The position numbers and the translations under genes are program-made. Shown piece by piece: positions 38,251 through 47,493 of a DNA stretch of 64,000 nt (within the stretch, counting starts at the first letter, position 1; the number at the start of each line of letters is the position of its first letter). Under the pieces are notes generated by a model. The model saw only the letters and a list, made by a program, of their open reading frames with translations. It was not told where the DNA came from and ran no database searches. Origin of the DNA: Elusimicrobiota bacterium (GTDB lineage Bacteria; Elusimicrobiota; Elusimicrobia; UBA1565; UBA9628); assembly GCA_027451985.1 (NCBI GenBank), contig DAIDHS010000006.1, forward strand, positions 23,344 to 87,343, read 5' to 3'.

Positions 38251-39169
38251 GGCCGGCCAGGAACCGCTCGGCTTCCAGCGCGGCCATGCAGCCCGTGCCC
38301 GCCGCGGTGACCGCCTGGCGGTAGCGCGCGTCCATGACGTCTCCGGCCGCGAAGACGCCCGGCACGGAAGTCCGCGTGCGGCCGTCCGTGGAGAGGTAGC
38401 CGTTCGGTTCGGTCTTGAGTTGGCCGTTTAAGAAAGCCGTGTTGGGCGCGTGGCCGATGGCGACGAAAAGCCCCTGGCAGGAGAAATCGCTCTCCTTCCC
38501 GGTCTTGAGGTTCTTGAGTTTGAGCCCGTGGACTTGGCCGTCTCCCAGCACGTCGGCTACGGCCGTATCCCAGATGAAGCTGATCTTGGGGTTTTTTCGC
38601 GCGCGCTCCTGCATGATTTTGGAGGCCCGTAGCTCGTTGCGTCTGTGGATGACCGTGACCTTGGAGGCGAAGCGGGTGAGAAACGTCGACTCCTCCATGG
38701 CCGTGTCGCCGCCGCCAACCACGGCGACTTCCTTGCCCTTAAAGAAGAATCCGTCGCACGTCGCGCAGGCCGAGACCCCGTGGCCCATGAGTTTGGCTTC
38801 GGAGGGAATCCCGAGCAGCTTGGCCGAGGCTCCGGTCGCGATGATGAGCGTGTCCGCCGAGGCTTTGACTCCTTCGGTCGTCTCAAGCTGGAAAGGTCGC
38901 TTGGATAAATCGACTTTCGACACATTTTCTTGGACGATTTTGACGCCCAGCCGCTCACACTGTTTTTTCATGTGCTCGACGAGTTCCGGGCCCATGATGG
39001 GCTCCTCGAAGCCGGGGAAATTCTCCACGTCCGAGGTGATCATGAGCTGGCCGCCCAGGCTCACGCCGCCAAAAACAAGGGGTTCTAGTGCCGCCCGAGC
39101 GGCGTAGATGGCCGCGGTATAGGCGGCCGGACCGGATCCGATGATGACGACTTTCTTTGAATAAGTCAT
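38243..39169 (-). CDS. trxB: Thioredoxin-disulfide reductase
   Basis: VIIGSGPAAYTAAIYAARA, SACATCDGFFFKGKEVAVVGGGDTAMEE, GVFAAGDVMD. Confidence 0.95.
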   Translation of the reverse strand: MTYSKKVVIIGSGPAAYTAAIYAARAALEPLVFGGVSLGGQLMITSDVENFPGFEEPIMGPELVEHMKKQCERLGVKIVQENVSKVDLSKRPFQLETTEGVKASADTLIIATGASAKLLGIPSEAKLMGHGVSACATCDGFFFKGKEVAVVGGGDTAMEESTFLTRFASKVTVIHRRNELRASKIMQERARKNPKISFIWDTAVADVLGDGQVHGLKLKNLKTGKESDFSCQGLFVAIGHAPNTAFLNGQLKTEPNGYLSTDGRTRTSVPGVFAAGDVMDARYRQAVTAAGTGCMAALEAERFLAGHE

Positions 39170-39185
39170 AATTGATTATACAAGA

Positions 39186-39575
39186 ATGGCCACGAGGGAT
39201 AAAATCTGCATTTCGGGCGTGCGTTGCAAAGTCCGCCTGGGCGTTCCCGAACGGGAACGCCGCCGCCCGCAGCTCATCGAAATCGACGCCGTTTTGGAGT
39301 CCGACATTCGCCCGGCGGCGAAGAACGATGATTTTAAAGCCGCGGTAGATTACCAGAATGCCGAGCGAACCGTGCGGAGCCTGGCCGAAGGGCGGCCCCG
39401 GCGGCTGGTGGAAACCCTCGCCGAGGAGATCGCGCAGGCCCTTTTGCGATGCGACTCCCGCGTTTTTGCCGCGACCATCCGGGTCCATAAGCGGCCTGCG
39501 GCTATGCCCCGAACGCGGGAGGTCTGCGTGGAAATCCGCCGCTCGCGCCGCCGTGCGGCGCGGGGCATGGATTAG
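39186..39575 (+). CDS. folB: Dihydroneopterin aldolase family
   Basis: ISGVRCKVRLGVPERERRRPQLIEIDAVLE, VDYQNAERTVRSLAEG, LVETLAEEIAQALL. Confidence 0.85.
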   Translation: MATRDKICISGVRCKVRLGVPERERRRPQLIEIDAVLESDIRPAAKNDDFKAAVDYQNAERTVRSLAEGRPRRLVETLAEEIAQALLRCDSRVFAATIRVHKRPAAMPRTREVCVEIRRSRRRAARGMD

Positions 39576-39608
39576 CGCCGGAAAATTTGGGACAATGTCC
39601 CGCTTGCC

Positions 39609-41348
39609 ATGAAATCGATTAAAAGGCTCATCCCCTATCTCAAGCCGTACTGGGTCCGCTTCATCGAGGCCTGCTTGGTCATGATCGGCGTGGCGCTTTT
39701 AAGCGGCGCCATGGTCGCCATCCTGGAGCCCGCGGTCAACAATGTCCTCATTAAGAAGGACGCGCACACGGCCTACATCATCACCGGGCTCATCCCGCTG
39801 ATCTTTTTCCTCAAGATGATCCTGTCCTACGCCCAGAGCTACCTCATGAGCTACTTGGGCCAGAGAATCACGCAGGATCTGCGCATGGACCTATTCGAGC
39901 ACCTGCACAAGCTGTCTATGGATTTTTTCTGGAAGAACAAGAGCGGGGAAATCATCTCGCGCATGACCAGCGACGTGCAGAACGTCCAGAACGGCCTGCG
40001 CTTCGCGCCGCTTTATCTCATCCGCGACTCCCTGACGGTCATCGTCCTCGTCGTCGTTATGTTCTTCGTCCAGTGGCATTTCGCCTTGGTCGCCCTTCTC
40101 GTCCTGCCCTTCATCGCGGCGGCGCTGATCATCCTAGGCAAGAAGCTCCGCTCGGCTGGAAAGAAAAGCCAGGAGACCATGGGAGAGATCACCCACCGCT
40201 TTCAGGAAAGCCTCCTGGGAATGTTGGTCGTCAAGATCTTCAACTATGAGGATGAAGCGATCGACAAATTCAGGCACGAAAACGACTCCTTCTTCAACCA
40301 GATCATGCGCTACCTGCGCGCGGACGCGCTTTCGGGTCCGCTCATGGAGTTTTTCGGCTCCATTGTCATGGCGGTCGTCTTCTACATGGCCTGGCAGCAG
40401 ATTTTCCAGGGCAAAATGACGCCCGGCGCCTTCTTCGTCTTTATCGGCTGCTTCTCCGCTGCCTACGCGCCGCTTAAGAACCTCGCTAAGCTCAATTCGA
40501 CGGTGCAGTTGACGCTCGCGTCGGCCGATCGTGTTTTCGCGGTTATGGACGCGAAATCCAGCGTCCAAGAAAAAATCCATCCGGTTTTGTTCCAGAGCAT
40601 CTCGCGCGGCATCGAATTCCAGGGGGTTTGCTTCCGCTATCCGACCAGGGACGAATGGGCCGTCAAGGACTTGAACCTGAAAATCCCAACGGGCGAGGTC
40701 CTGGGCGTGGCGGGCGCCAGCGGCTCGGGCAAAACGACGCTGGCGCATCTGCTCCTGAGGCTCTTCGATCCGCAAGAAGGACGCATCCTCATCGACGGCG
40801 TTGATTTGCGCGACTACTCTCTTTCGTCTTTGCGCGATCACGTCGGTTTGGTCGCCCAGGAGACCATCCTGTTCAACGATACGGTCGCGGGCAACGCGAG
40901 CGTAGGGCGCAAGGGCGCCACGGAGGCGGAAATCTGGAAAGCATTGGAAGTCGCCGACGCGCGCACATTCGTCGAGCATATGCCGCAGAAACTTCAGACG
41001 CCGTTGGGCGATCGGGGCATGCAACTGTCGGGAGGCCAGCGCCAGCGTCTGGCCATCGCGCGCGCCGTGCTTAAGAATCCGCCCATCATGCTTCTTGACG
41101 AGGCGACCTCGAACCTCGATGTCGCCAGCGAGAAAGGCGTTCAGGAGGCCCTGGAGCGGCTTTTCCCGGGCCGCACGGTCATGATCATCGCCCACCGGCT
41201 TTTCGCGCTGCAAAAAGCCCACCGCATCGCCGTGCTCCACTACGGGGAGCTTAAAGAGCAGGGTCCGCACGCGGAGTTGGTCGCCAAGGGCGGCCTTTAC
41301 TCCATGCTCTACAAGTTCCAGCAGCTCGAACCCGCCGCCACGGCCTGA
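39609..41348 (+). CDS. MsbA-like ABC exporter (fused TM + ATPase)
   Basis: TM domain; GASGSGKTTLAHLLLRL, LSGGQRQRLAIARAVLKNPPIMLLDEATSNLD. Confidence 0.93.
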   Translation: MKSIKRLIPYLKPYWVRFIEACLVMIGVALLSGAMVAILEPAVNNVLIKKDAHTAYIITGLIPLIFFLKMILSYAQSYLMSYLGQRITQDLRMDLFEHLHKLSMDFFWKNKSGEIISRMTSDVQNVQNGLRFAPLYLIRDSLTVIVLVVVMFFVQWHFALVALLVLPFIAAALIILGKKLRSAGKKSQETMGEITHRFQESLLGMLVVKIFNYEDEAIDKFRHENDSFFNQIMRYLRADALSGPLMEFFGSIVMAVVFYMAWQQIFQGKMTPGAFFVFIGCFSAAYAPLKNLAKLNSTVQLTLASADRVFAVMDAKSSVQEKIHPVLFQSISRGIEFQGVCFRYPTRDEWAVKDLNLKIPTGEVLGVAGASGSGKTTLAHLLLRLFDPQEGRILIDGVDLRDYSLSSLRDHVGLVAQETILFNDTVAGNASVGRKGATEAEIWKALEVADARTFVEHMPQKLQTPLGDRGMQLSGGQRQRLAIARAVLKNPPIMLLDEATSNLDVASEKGVQEALERLFPGRTVMIIAHRLFALQKAHRIAVLHYGELKEQGPHAELVAKGGLYSMLYKFQQLEPAATA

Positions 41349-42037
41349 TGCCGCCTCCTGCCGTCCCCAAGCCAAGAAAAAACGCGCCGCGGATTTCCGC
41401 CGTCGTTTTTGACATGGACGGCGTGATGGTGGACAGCGAACTGCAGTGGAAACTGGCGGAGAAAGAGTTCCTGCTCCATCGCGTGCCGCGTTGGCGCGCG
41501 GAAGATTATCAGCGCGTCACCGGTCTTAGCCCCTCGGCCCTCTACGATTTTCTAAACGAAGCCTATGGCTTGGCCGAAAGTCGGGAATCCTTTCTTCATG
41601 ACTGCGGTCGGCTGGCCGAAACGATTTACAAGAATCGGGTGACTTTGGCCGATGGGCTTCTTGAGACTTTTGCGCGCGTAAAGAGCAGCGGCCGTTCCTT
41701 GGGAATTGCGTCCTCCTCGCCGCGCGATTGGATCTCCATGGTTCTTGAGCGGTTCGGATTGGCCGCCTGGTTCGGCGCCGTCGTCAGCGCCGATGATGTG
41801 AACGGACGCACCAAGCCGCTGCCGGACAGTTATCTCGCGGCCTGCGCGCGATTGGGATTCGTACCCGAGGTCTGCGCGGCCGTAGAGGACTCCAGAGTGG
41901 GCGTGCTGGCCGCCAAGAACGCGGGGCTCTTTTGCCTCGCGTTTCGCAACGGGGCCAACGGGGACCAGGATTTTTCCGCCGCGGACGCGGAGATCATGAG
42001 CGTCAAGGATGTTCCCGAAGCCCTTCGGATCGACTGA
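41348..42037 (+). CDS. HAD-superfamily phosphatase (beta-phosphoglucomutase-like)
   Basis: VVFDMDGVMVDSE, GIASSSPRDWI, AAVEDSRVGVLAAKNAGL. Confidence 0.92.
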   Translation: MPPPAVPKPRKNAPRISAVVFDMDGVMVDSELQWKLAEKEFLLHRVPRWRAEDYQRVTGLSPSALYDFLNEAYGLAESRESFLHDCGRLAETIYKNRVTLADGLLETFARVKSSGRSLGIASSSPRDWISMVLERFGLAAWFGAVVSADDVNGRTKPLPDSYLAACARLGFVPEVCAAVEDSRVGVLAAKNAGLFCLAFRNGANGDQDFSAADAEIMSVKDVPEALRID

Positions 42038-42039
42038 CT

Positions 42040-43503
42040 TTAAAAAAATCGGCTTAAAGCCGTCTGGTGGCTCAGAAAGCTTTTCCAGCGCGCGCGGAGT
42101 TCTCGGGCTTTAGAAGCGGACAGACGAGGGGAGAATGTCTTTTCCACGGGCGCGTTCTGAAGCCTCCGGCTCCAGCGTTCATCGTGGCGGCGCAAGGCCA
42201 AGGAGGCCGCGCCCAGCGCCGTGGCGTCCGGCTGGGACAGGCGTTGAACTGACGTCTGCAGGATATCCGCCTGAAACTGCATCAGGTAGTTTGAACGCGA
42301 AACGCCGCCGGAGGCCCTGATGGTCGGGGCTCTAGACCCGGCCTTAACCATGACTTCGGCGATGTCCGACATGAGAAAGGCGATGCCTTCGACGCAAGCG
42401 CGAACCAAGTCCGCCGGAGTCGTCTGCGCGTCGAGCCCGATGAACGCCGCTTTTGCGCGGGGGTCCCACCGGGGCGCGCCAAGGCCGCCCATGGCGGGCA
42501 GGGCGAGGACGCTGCTCCTGGGTCCGCGGCACATCCCATCGATGTCTGCTCGATTTCTAAGAAGCCCGAAGTTGGACATCCAATCGAGCGCGGCTCCGGC
42601 CGCGTTGACGGTGCCTTCCTCGAAATAAAAGGCCTCGCGGCCCGCCAGCGTCCATCCGATGGAGGCCAGAAGTCCAGGGATGAGTCGCGGTTTGCTGCCC
42701 GAATTTCGCAACAGGAAGGCCCCGGTTCCATAGTTGGCGATCCAGGAGTCGGGCCGCGCTCCACCCAGACCCGCGACCGCGGCCTGCTGATCACCCAGGC
42801 ACGAGAGGACGGGGATTTCGCGTCCGCCGCGATGAATGAGGCCCCAAAGTCCCGCACTGGGAAGAATATCGGGCAGTATTTTCCGGGGAATCTCGAAAGT
42901 GTCAAGAAGATCCGCATCCCAAGAAAGCGACGAGATGTTCATTAAGAGGGTGCGCTGGGCCAGCGTCGGGTCTGCCGCGAAAATGGCGCCGCGGCTCAGG
43001 CGCCAGAGAATGAAGGAGCCGACAGGCCCGGCCAGAAGATATCCGGATTTAGCCAGCGCGCGGACGCGGGAGTTACGACGCAAAATCCAACGAAGCTTCG
43101 GAGCGGAGTAGTAGGGAGTGGGGTAGAGCCCCGTCTTCCAGCGCCAGAACTCCGCGTTTTTCTGGAGGGGGGAAACGTCCTCGGCGGCGCGGCCGTCCTG
43201 CCAACTTAGCGCCGGAGCGGCAGGTTCGCCCGTGCGGGAGTCCCATAAAACAATGGTCGAGCGCTGGCAGGCCAAAGCGAGGCCCGCAATTTCGCGGGAA
43301 GCAGGCAGAAGGGAGAGGACTTTGTCGAGCGCGCGCTCCTGGGTTCGGGCGAGCTCCAACGCTTCATGTTCGACCCAGCCAGGCTTGGGACGCGCAGTCT
43401 TGAGGGGGAACTGGGCGCGTGCTGCGACGCGGCCGGACTCGTCAAAAGCCAAGGCGCGGGAGCTTGAGCTGCCTTGATCGAGGGCGAGGATGACGGGCTT
43501 CAA
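42040..43503 (-). CDS. FGGY-family carbohydrate kinase (glycerol-kinase-like)
   Basis: ILALDQGSSSSRALAFD, VLSCLGDQQAAVAGLG, IRASGGVSRSNYLMQFQADILQ. Confidence 0.88.
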   Translation of the reverse strand: MKPVILALDQGSSSSRALAFDESGRVAARAQFPLKTARPKPGWVEHEALELARTQERALDKVLSLLPASREIAGLALACQRSTIVLWDSRTGEPAAPALSWQDGRAAEDVSPLQKNAEFWRWKTGLYPTPYYSAPKLRWILRRNSRVRALAKSGYLLAGPVGSFILWRLSRGAIFAADPTLAQRTLLMNISSLSWDADLLDTFEIPRKILPDILPSAGLWGLIHRGGREIPVLSCLGDQQAAVAGLGGARPDSWIANYGTGAFLLRNSGSKPRLIPGLLASIGWTLAGREAFYFEEGTVNAAGAALDWMSNFGLLRNRADIDGMCRGPRSSVLALPAMGGLGAPRWDPRAKAAFIGLDAQTTPADLVRACVEGIAFLMSDIAEVMVKAGSRAPTIRASGGVSRSNYLMQFQADILQTSVQRLSQPDATALGAASLALRRHDERWSRRLQNAPVEKTFSPRLSASKARELRARWKSFLSHQTALSRFF

Positions 43504-44645
43504 AGAGGCTCGATCCTCAGTTCAGAGGTTTCAACTTTCTCCGCAAGAGCCGCGAGCTTTTTCCTGAGCGAGGAATCAATGTCTTCGTCTTCCAGGAGGT
43601 CTCGGATCTTCGGCGCCGAAGGAGCTAGGACGCGATCATAAAGACTGTGTTCTTTTAAAAACTCCAAAAATTTTTTCTTATCTGGGAATTCCCAGCGCTC
43701 TCCGGCGGTGCGAACGGCTTCGTATTTGCGGCCGAAGGCCCGAACGTAGCCTTTTTTCTCGAACAAGGCGACGATCTCGTCTTTAAGAAAATTGGCTTCT
43801 CCGTCCAAAGTCTTGCTCTGGGCGAGAAGCTCCCCATAACGGTCAATGAGGGTGGAGACGTCCTCCTCCGTGGCGAAAGCGGCCGGAGGCGGCGCGCTTT
43901 GCGGCTTGTAGACCGGGCAAAGGGGTTTGTAGTCGCACCAGAAGCATTTCTTCTCCTCCGGGGTCGGGGAGAACTCCCGGCCGGAGATGGCCTCGGCGGT
44001 CGAGACGATTTTTTTCTCGAGGCTGCGGACCAAAGCGGACCCGCGGCGCTCGGCGACTTGCTCGGTGAGGCTGGGGAGATGGTAGAAGGACAGGCGGCAA
44101 ACTTCCGCGCCCAAGAGCTTCTCGCAGGCAAGTTGGTACATGGTCAACTGCTCGTCGGTCGCGGCCCTGCCCTTGGCCAGCGCCTTGCCGGTCTTGTAGT
44201 CGACCACGGAGAATCGGCCATCTGGCATCTGGTCCACGCGGTCGACCTTGCCGGTGACCGGCACCCCGTCGATCTCCATGTCGAACTGGTATTCGACGAA
44301 CAGCGGGATGTGATACTCCGGGGCGTGCTTGCGGTAAAAGAGGGTCAATATCTCCTCCCCGTCTTCCCGGTACTGTTCTTCCTGGGCCTGGTTTTTGTAG
44401 CCTGCCGAAATCCAATGCTCTTTATAGTAGGCCAAAACCTCGTCTAGGCTGGGCGGCGTGGGTTCCTTGGAGCTGTAGAAATATTCTAGAGCCGAATGCA
44501 CGCTCGATCCAAACGAAAAATAATGCTTGGGCTTCTCAGGGATCCGATCGATGTAGCGGAACTTGTATTTCTGGGGGCACTCGGCGTAAAGGGAAATGGA
44601 GGAATGGGAGAGAGGGCGCGGCAGATTCAAATTTTTCGCTCCCAT
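43500..44645 (-). CDS. RecB-like PD-(D/E)XK nuclease with putative 4-Cys Fe-S motif
   Basis: LSHSSISLYAECPQKYKFRYIDRI, GSSVHSALE, VTGKVDRVDQMPDGRFSVVDYKTGKA, CFWCDYKPLCP. Confidence 0.85.
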   Translation of the reverse strand: MGAKNLNLPRPLSHSSISLYAECPQKYKFRYIDRIPEKPKHYFSFGSSVHSALEYFYSSKEPTPPSLDEVLAYYKEHWISAGYKNQAQEEQYREDGEEILTLFYRKHAPEYHIPLFVEYQFDMEIDGVPVTGKVDRVDQMPDGRFSVVDYKTGKALAKGRAATDEQLTMYQLACEKLLGAEVCRLSFYHLPSLTEQVAERRGSALVRSLEKKIVSTAEAISGREFSPTPEEKKCFWCDYKPLCPVYKPQSAPPPAAFATEEDVSTLIDRYGELLAQSKTLDGEANFLKDEIVALFEKKGYVRAFGRKYEAVRTAGERWEFPDKKKFLEFLKEHSLYDRVLAPSAPKIRDLLEDEDIDSSLRKKLAALAEKVETSELRIEPL

Positions 44646-44662
44646 CGTGCAATTATAGAAAA

Positions 44663-45487
44663 TTAGGGGATGGGAGCGTTCCCGGCCCGGTAGTGGATAA
44701 GTTCCGTGTTGGGATTCTCGTAGCCGGGGCCGCCGATGGTGGTCTTAACGCGGCCAATGGAGGGAGCGTAATAGACATACTCCCAGGATTCGGGAAGCTT
44801 CTCGTTTGTCTCCCGAACCTTGAGGCAGTTATGAAAAACGCCGGCGGCCGTTTTAACGAGGGCGTCATTGGACTCGACGCGGTACACATATAGTCCTGAG
44901 GGCAGTTTGACGCGCCACTGCCTGCCGGGAACGAAAGGATATCTTAAAACGGCGACGGTCGAAGCTCCGTCCTGCTCCCAGATGGCCCAGTCATTTTTCA
45001 CATAGCGCAGGAGGCTCTTCTTGATGAGGCTCTTTCCGGCGTAAAGGGAGCTCTGGATTTGCGCGGCGGCGCCGAAGTTTGAGGATTCGACCCGCCAGTC
45101 GAGAGTCATATCGTGCCCCAGAGTCGCGCTGTCCCCATAGACCCAGCGGCGGCCGCCGCCAAGCGGGAAATAGTCGGGGCAATTCATGATCCCGATCTGG
45201 GCCTCCGAGAGCCACGGCTGGCCCAGGGGCCCGCCGCGCAAGGCCGCCTCGTATTGTGCCCGAGCCTCCTCGCAGCGGTTCAGCGACGCGTAAATGTTTC
45301 CGAGGCGCACGCGGGTCTGCTCTGCGTGGGAGCCGCGCGGGGCTCCCACGAGATACTCTTTGTATTGTCCCGCGGCGCGCAGGACGTCGCCCCGCTCCTC
45401 GTAAAGCCGCCCGCGATAGTAGTGCGACGAAGAGCAGGCCGCGAGGAGCAGGACGCTTAAAAGCGCAAGGAGTGCTTGTTTTCTCAT
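44663..45487 (-). CDS. Putative lipoprotein of unknown function with TPR-like N-terminal part
   Basis: Lipobox LLAACSSS; YASLNRCEEARAQYEAAL; RBS GGGAG. Confidence 0.65.
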   Translation of the reverse strand: MRKQALLALLSVLLLAACSSSHYYRGRLYEERGDVLRAAGQYKEYLVGAPRGSHAEQTRVRLGNIYASLNRCEEARAQYEAALRGGPLGQPWLSEAQIGIMNCPDYFPLGGGRRWVYGDSATLGHDMTLDWRVESSNFGAAAQIQSSLYAGKSLIKKSLLRYVKNDWAIWEQDGASTVAVLRYPFVPGRQWRVKLPSGLYVYRVESNDALVKTAAGVFHNCLKVRETNEKLPESWEYVYYAPSIGRVKTTIGGPGYENPNTELIHYRAGNAPIP

Positions 45488-45489
45488 TT

Positions 45490-45996
45490 TTAGGTCTCCC
45501 TGAGGAATCCGCTTTCGCGGAAGCTGTAGAAATCTCCTCCCGTGGCGACGACGAGATGATCGAGAAGGGGAATCCCCAGGAGCGCACCCGACTCTTGCAG
45601 CCGCCGGGTCACGTCCTTGTCTTCCGGCGAGGGGGAACAGTCTCCGGAGGGGTGGTTGTGGGCCACGATGAGCGCGGCGGCCGCGTGTGCGATGGCGGGT
45701 GAGAAAACCTCCCGCGGGTGCACCAGACTTGCAGAGAGGGTGCCGATGGACACCGTTTCTTCGCGCACGAGGTGGTTGCGGGCGTCAAGATAAAAGGCCA
45801 AGAAATGTTCCTTGCGGCTTTCGCAAATTGAGCGCGGGATGCGCTGGACGACGCGCCATGGGCAATCCAGAACGGGCGGCTGTGGGCGTTTTTTAAGCCA
45901 GCGCTCCCGGAGCATGACGGCCATGAGGTCACGATCCGTCGCACGGGATGAAAATCCGGAAGAGCAGTAGCCAGAAAATTCCCGGGAGGGCTTCAC
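45490..45996 (-). CDS. radC: RadC-family JAMM-motif protein
   Basis: HNHPSGDCSPSPEDKDVTRRL; SLVHPREVFSPAI. Confidence 0.88.
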   Translation of the reverse strand: MKPSREFSGYCSSGFSSRATDRDLMAVMLRERWLKKRPQPPVLDCPWRVVQRIPRSICESRKEHFLAFYLDARNHLVREETVSIGTLSASLVHPREVFSPAIAHAAAALIVAHNHPSGDCSPSPEDKDVTRRLQESGALLGIPLLDHLVVATGGDFYSFRESGFLRET

Positions 45997-47021
45997 GGCA
46001 CGGACTCTGCCACCCGCTCAAGTGTCTCCAAATCCAGCGGGCCAATGAGGACGAAGCGCCGACCGCCCCGGCTCCAGCTGAGCACCAGACCATCCTGGGT
46101 CTGCGCCAGCGTGCCATGCGTCGAGGCCATCGGCACTGGCTTGGCTCCGGTCGTGCCGAAGTCGAGGCGGACGTCGCTGGAGCATTGGAAAAGGGAGAGG
46201 ATGTTGATGCCATCGGAAAACCGGTCATGCCAAACGGGATTTTGCCCGCCGCGCAGGGCGTCTTCTCCCTCGAAGACATAGCCGGAGGGAAGCCACGAGG
46301 GCAGGGCTCGGCTGGCGTCTGCGCCGGCGTCGCTCGCGGGTTTGAGTCGCGAGGTGATTTTCCAGCCCGTCCGCGGCTTGAACGAGAAAAGATCCTGAGA
46401 AAGCTTGGGATTAAAGGAGACGCTCGTGAAGCGCATGGCCGAACCGACTTTCCGGTTCGGCCGAAAAAGCTCGCTTTCCAGGCTCAGCCAATACTGCCGA
46501 TCGAGCCACAGCCGGCGCACCAAGGCGCCGGTGGCGCGGGATTTGAATTCGAGAAGCCACGTGGCCCGCCCGGCGATGCGCCGTCCGGGGGAAATCCTGA
46601 TGTCGTAATTGGCGGAAATTAGACGAACTTCGGATTCGATTTCGTTCTTAGAGCCTTCGGGAAGGGGGCCTTCCCATGCTTTTTGATCGCTCGGACTATA
46701 AATCCACTCGCTTTTACCGTCGGCCACGATGACTTGGCCGATGCTTCCCGACTTGTCCTTGATTTCGCGGCGATAACGCGAAGGTCCGGCCCAAAAAACG
46801 TCCATGGCGAGAGAGGAACGCTCCCGGCTCTGACGCGAATGGTTCACAATCTTGACTTCGCCCCGGTACGGGACGGAGGGGCCCTCGAGGCTCCGGCGCA
46901 AGGCTTCGATAGGATCCGGACGCTTAAGACGAGCCGCGGCGCCCGAAGCCGGCAAGAGCGGGATCAGGGCCGCGGCCGTCGCAAATGCCGCGATCCGCGC
47001 GCCCTGAAGCTTACAAATCAT
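45993..47021 (-). CDS. RseB/MucB-like sigma-factor regulatory outer-membrane/periplasmic protein
   Basis: Signal peptide; YRGEVKIVNHSR...ADGKSEWIYSP; GAGADASRALPSWLPSGYVFEG; immediately downstream of anti-sigma gene. Confidence 0.65.
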   Translation of the reverse strand: MICKLQGARIAAFATAAALIPLLPASGAAARLKRPDPIEALRRSLEGPSVPYRGEVKIVNHSRQSRERSSLAMDVFWAGPSRYRREIKDKSGSIGQVIVADGKSEWIYSPSDQKAWEGPLPEGSKNEIESEVRLISANYDIRISPGRRIAGRATWLLEFKSRATGALVRRLWLDRQYWLSLESELFRPNRKVGSAMRFTSVSFNPKLSQDLFSFKPRTGWKITSRLKPASDAGADASRALPSWLPSGYVFEGEDALRGGQNPVWHDRFSDGINILSLFQCSSDVRLDFGTTGAKPVPMASTHGTLAQTQDGLVLSWSRGGRRFVLIGPLDLETLERVAESVP

Positions 47022-47493
47022 GCGGATTTTCTCCGGAAGACTCCACCTGCTCCGGCAGCCGAGAATAGATGATATCCGCGGGAGCCAAAGGACGGCTCAG
47101 CGCGTATTCCTCGTGCGCGATCAGCATCGCATTGAGGGAAATGCTGGGGCCCCGCTCCTTCCGCCCGACCGCGTAAACGACGAGCAGGGCGGCAAAGCAC
47201 GCGGCCAGGGCCGCGGCGGGGTAGCGGAACGACGGCAACGCCCAAAGTGACGGCCAGAACGATTCCCGGCGCGTCTGCCGTTTCGCCTCGGCTAGGAGCG
47301 CCGCTTTGAGATCCGCCGGCATGCGGGGCGACGGCAGGCCGGCGACGGCCGCCTTCATGCTTTGAATAAAGCTCAGCTCCGCGCGACAGGCCGGGCAGGC
47401 TTCGAGGTGGCCTCCGATGGCTTGACGCTCTGGAAAGTTCAAGGCGCCGTCGGCATAGGCGGAAAGATTTTCCCGGCACTCCGCGCACGTCAT
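47011..47493 (-). CDS. Anti-sigma factor with zinc-finger (zf-HC2) domain and TM segment
   Basis: MTCAECRENLSAYADGALNFPERQAIGGHLEACPACRAEL; TM YPAAALAACFAALLVVYAV. Confidence 0.85.
   Translation of the reverse strand: MTCAECRENLSAYADGALNFPERQAIGGHLEACPACRAELSFIQSMKAAVAGLPSPRMPADLKAALLAEAKRQTRRESFWPSLWALPSFRYPAAALAACFAALLVVYAVGRKERGPSISLNAMLIAHEEYALSRPLAPADIIYSRLPEQVESSGENPHDL

Noticed and set aside
39589-39601. GGGACAATGTCCC near-palindrome upstream of the MsbA-like exporter
   Set aside because: Only 6-bp arms in GC-rich DNA; single occurrence, insufficient to call an operator
43500-44645. Cas4-like nuclease as evidence for a CRISPR system
   Set aside because: No repeats with regular spacers and no other cas-like genes in the window
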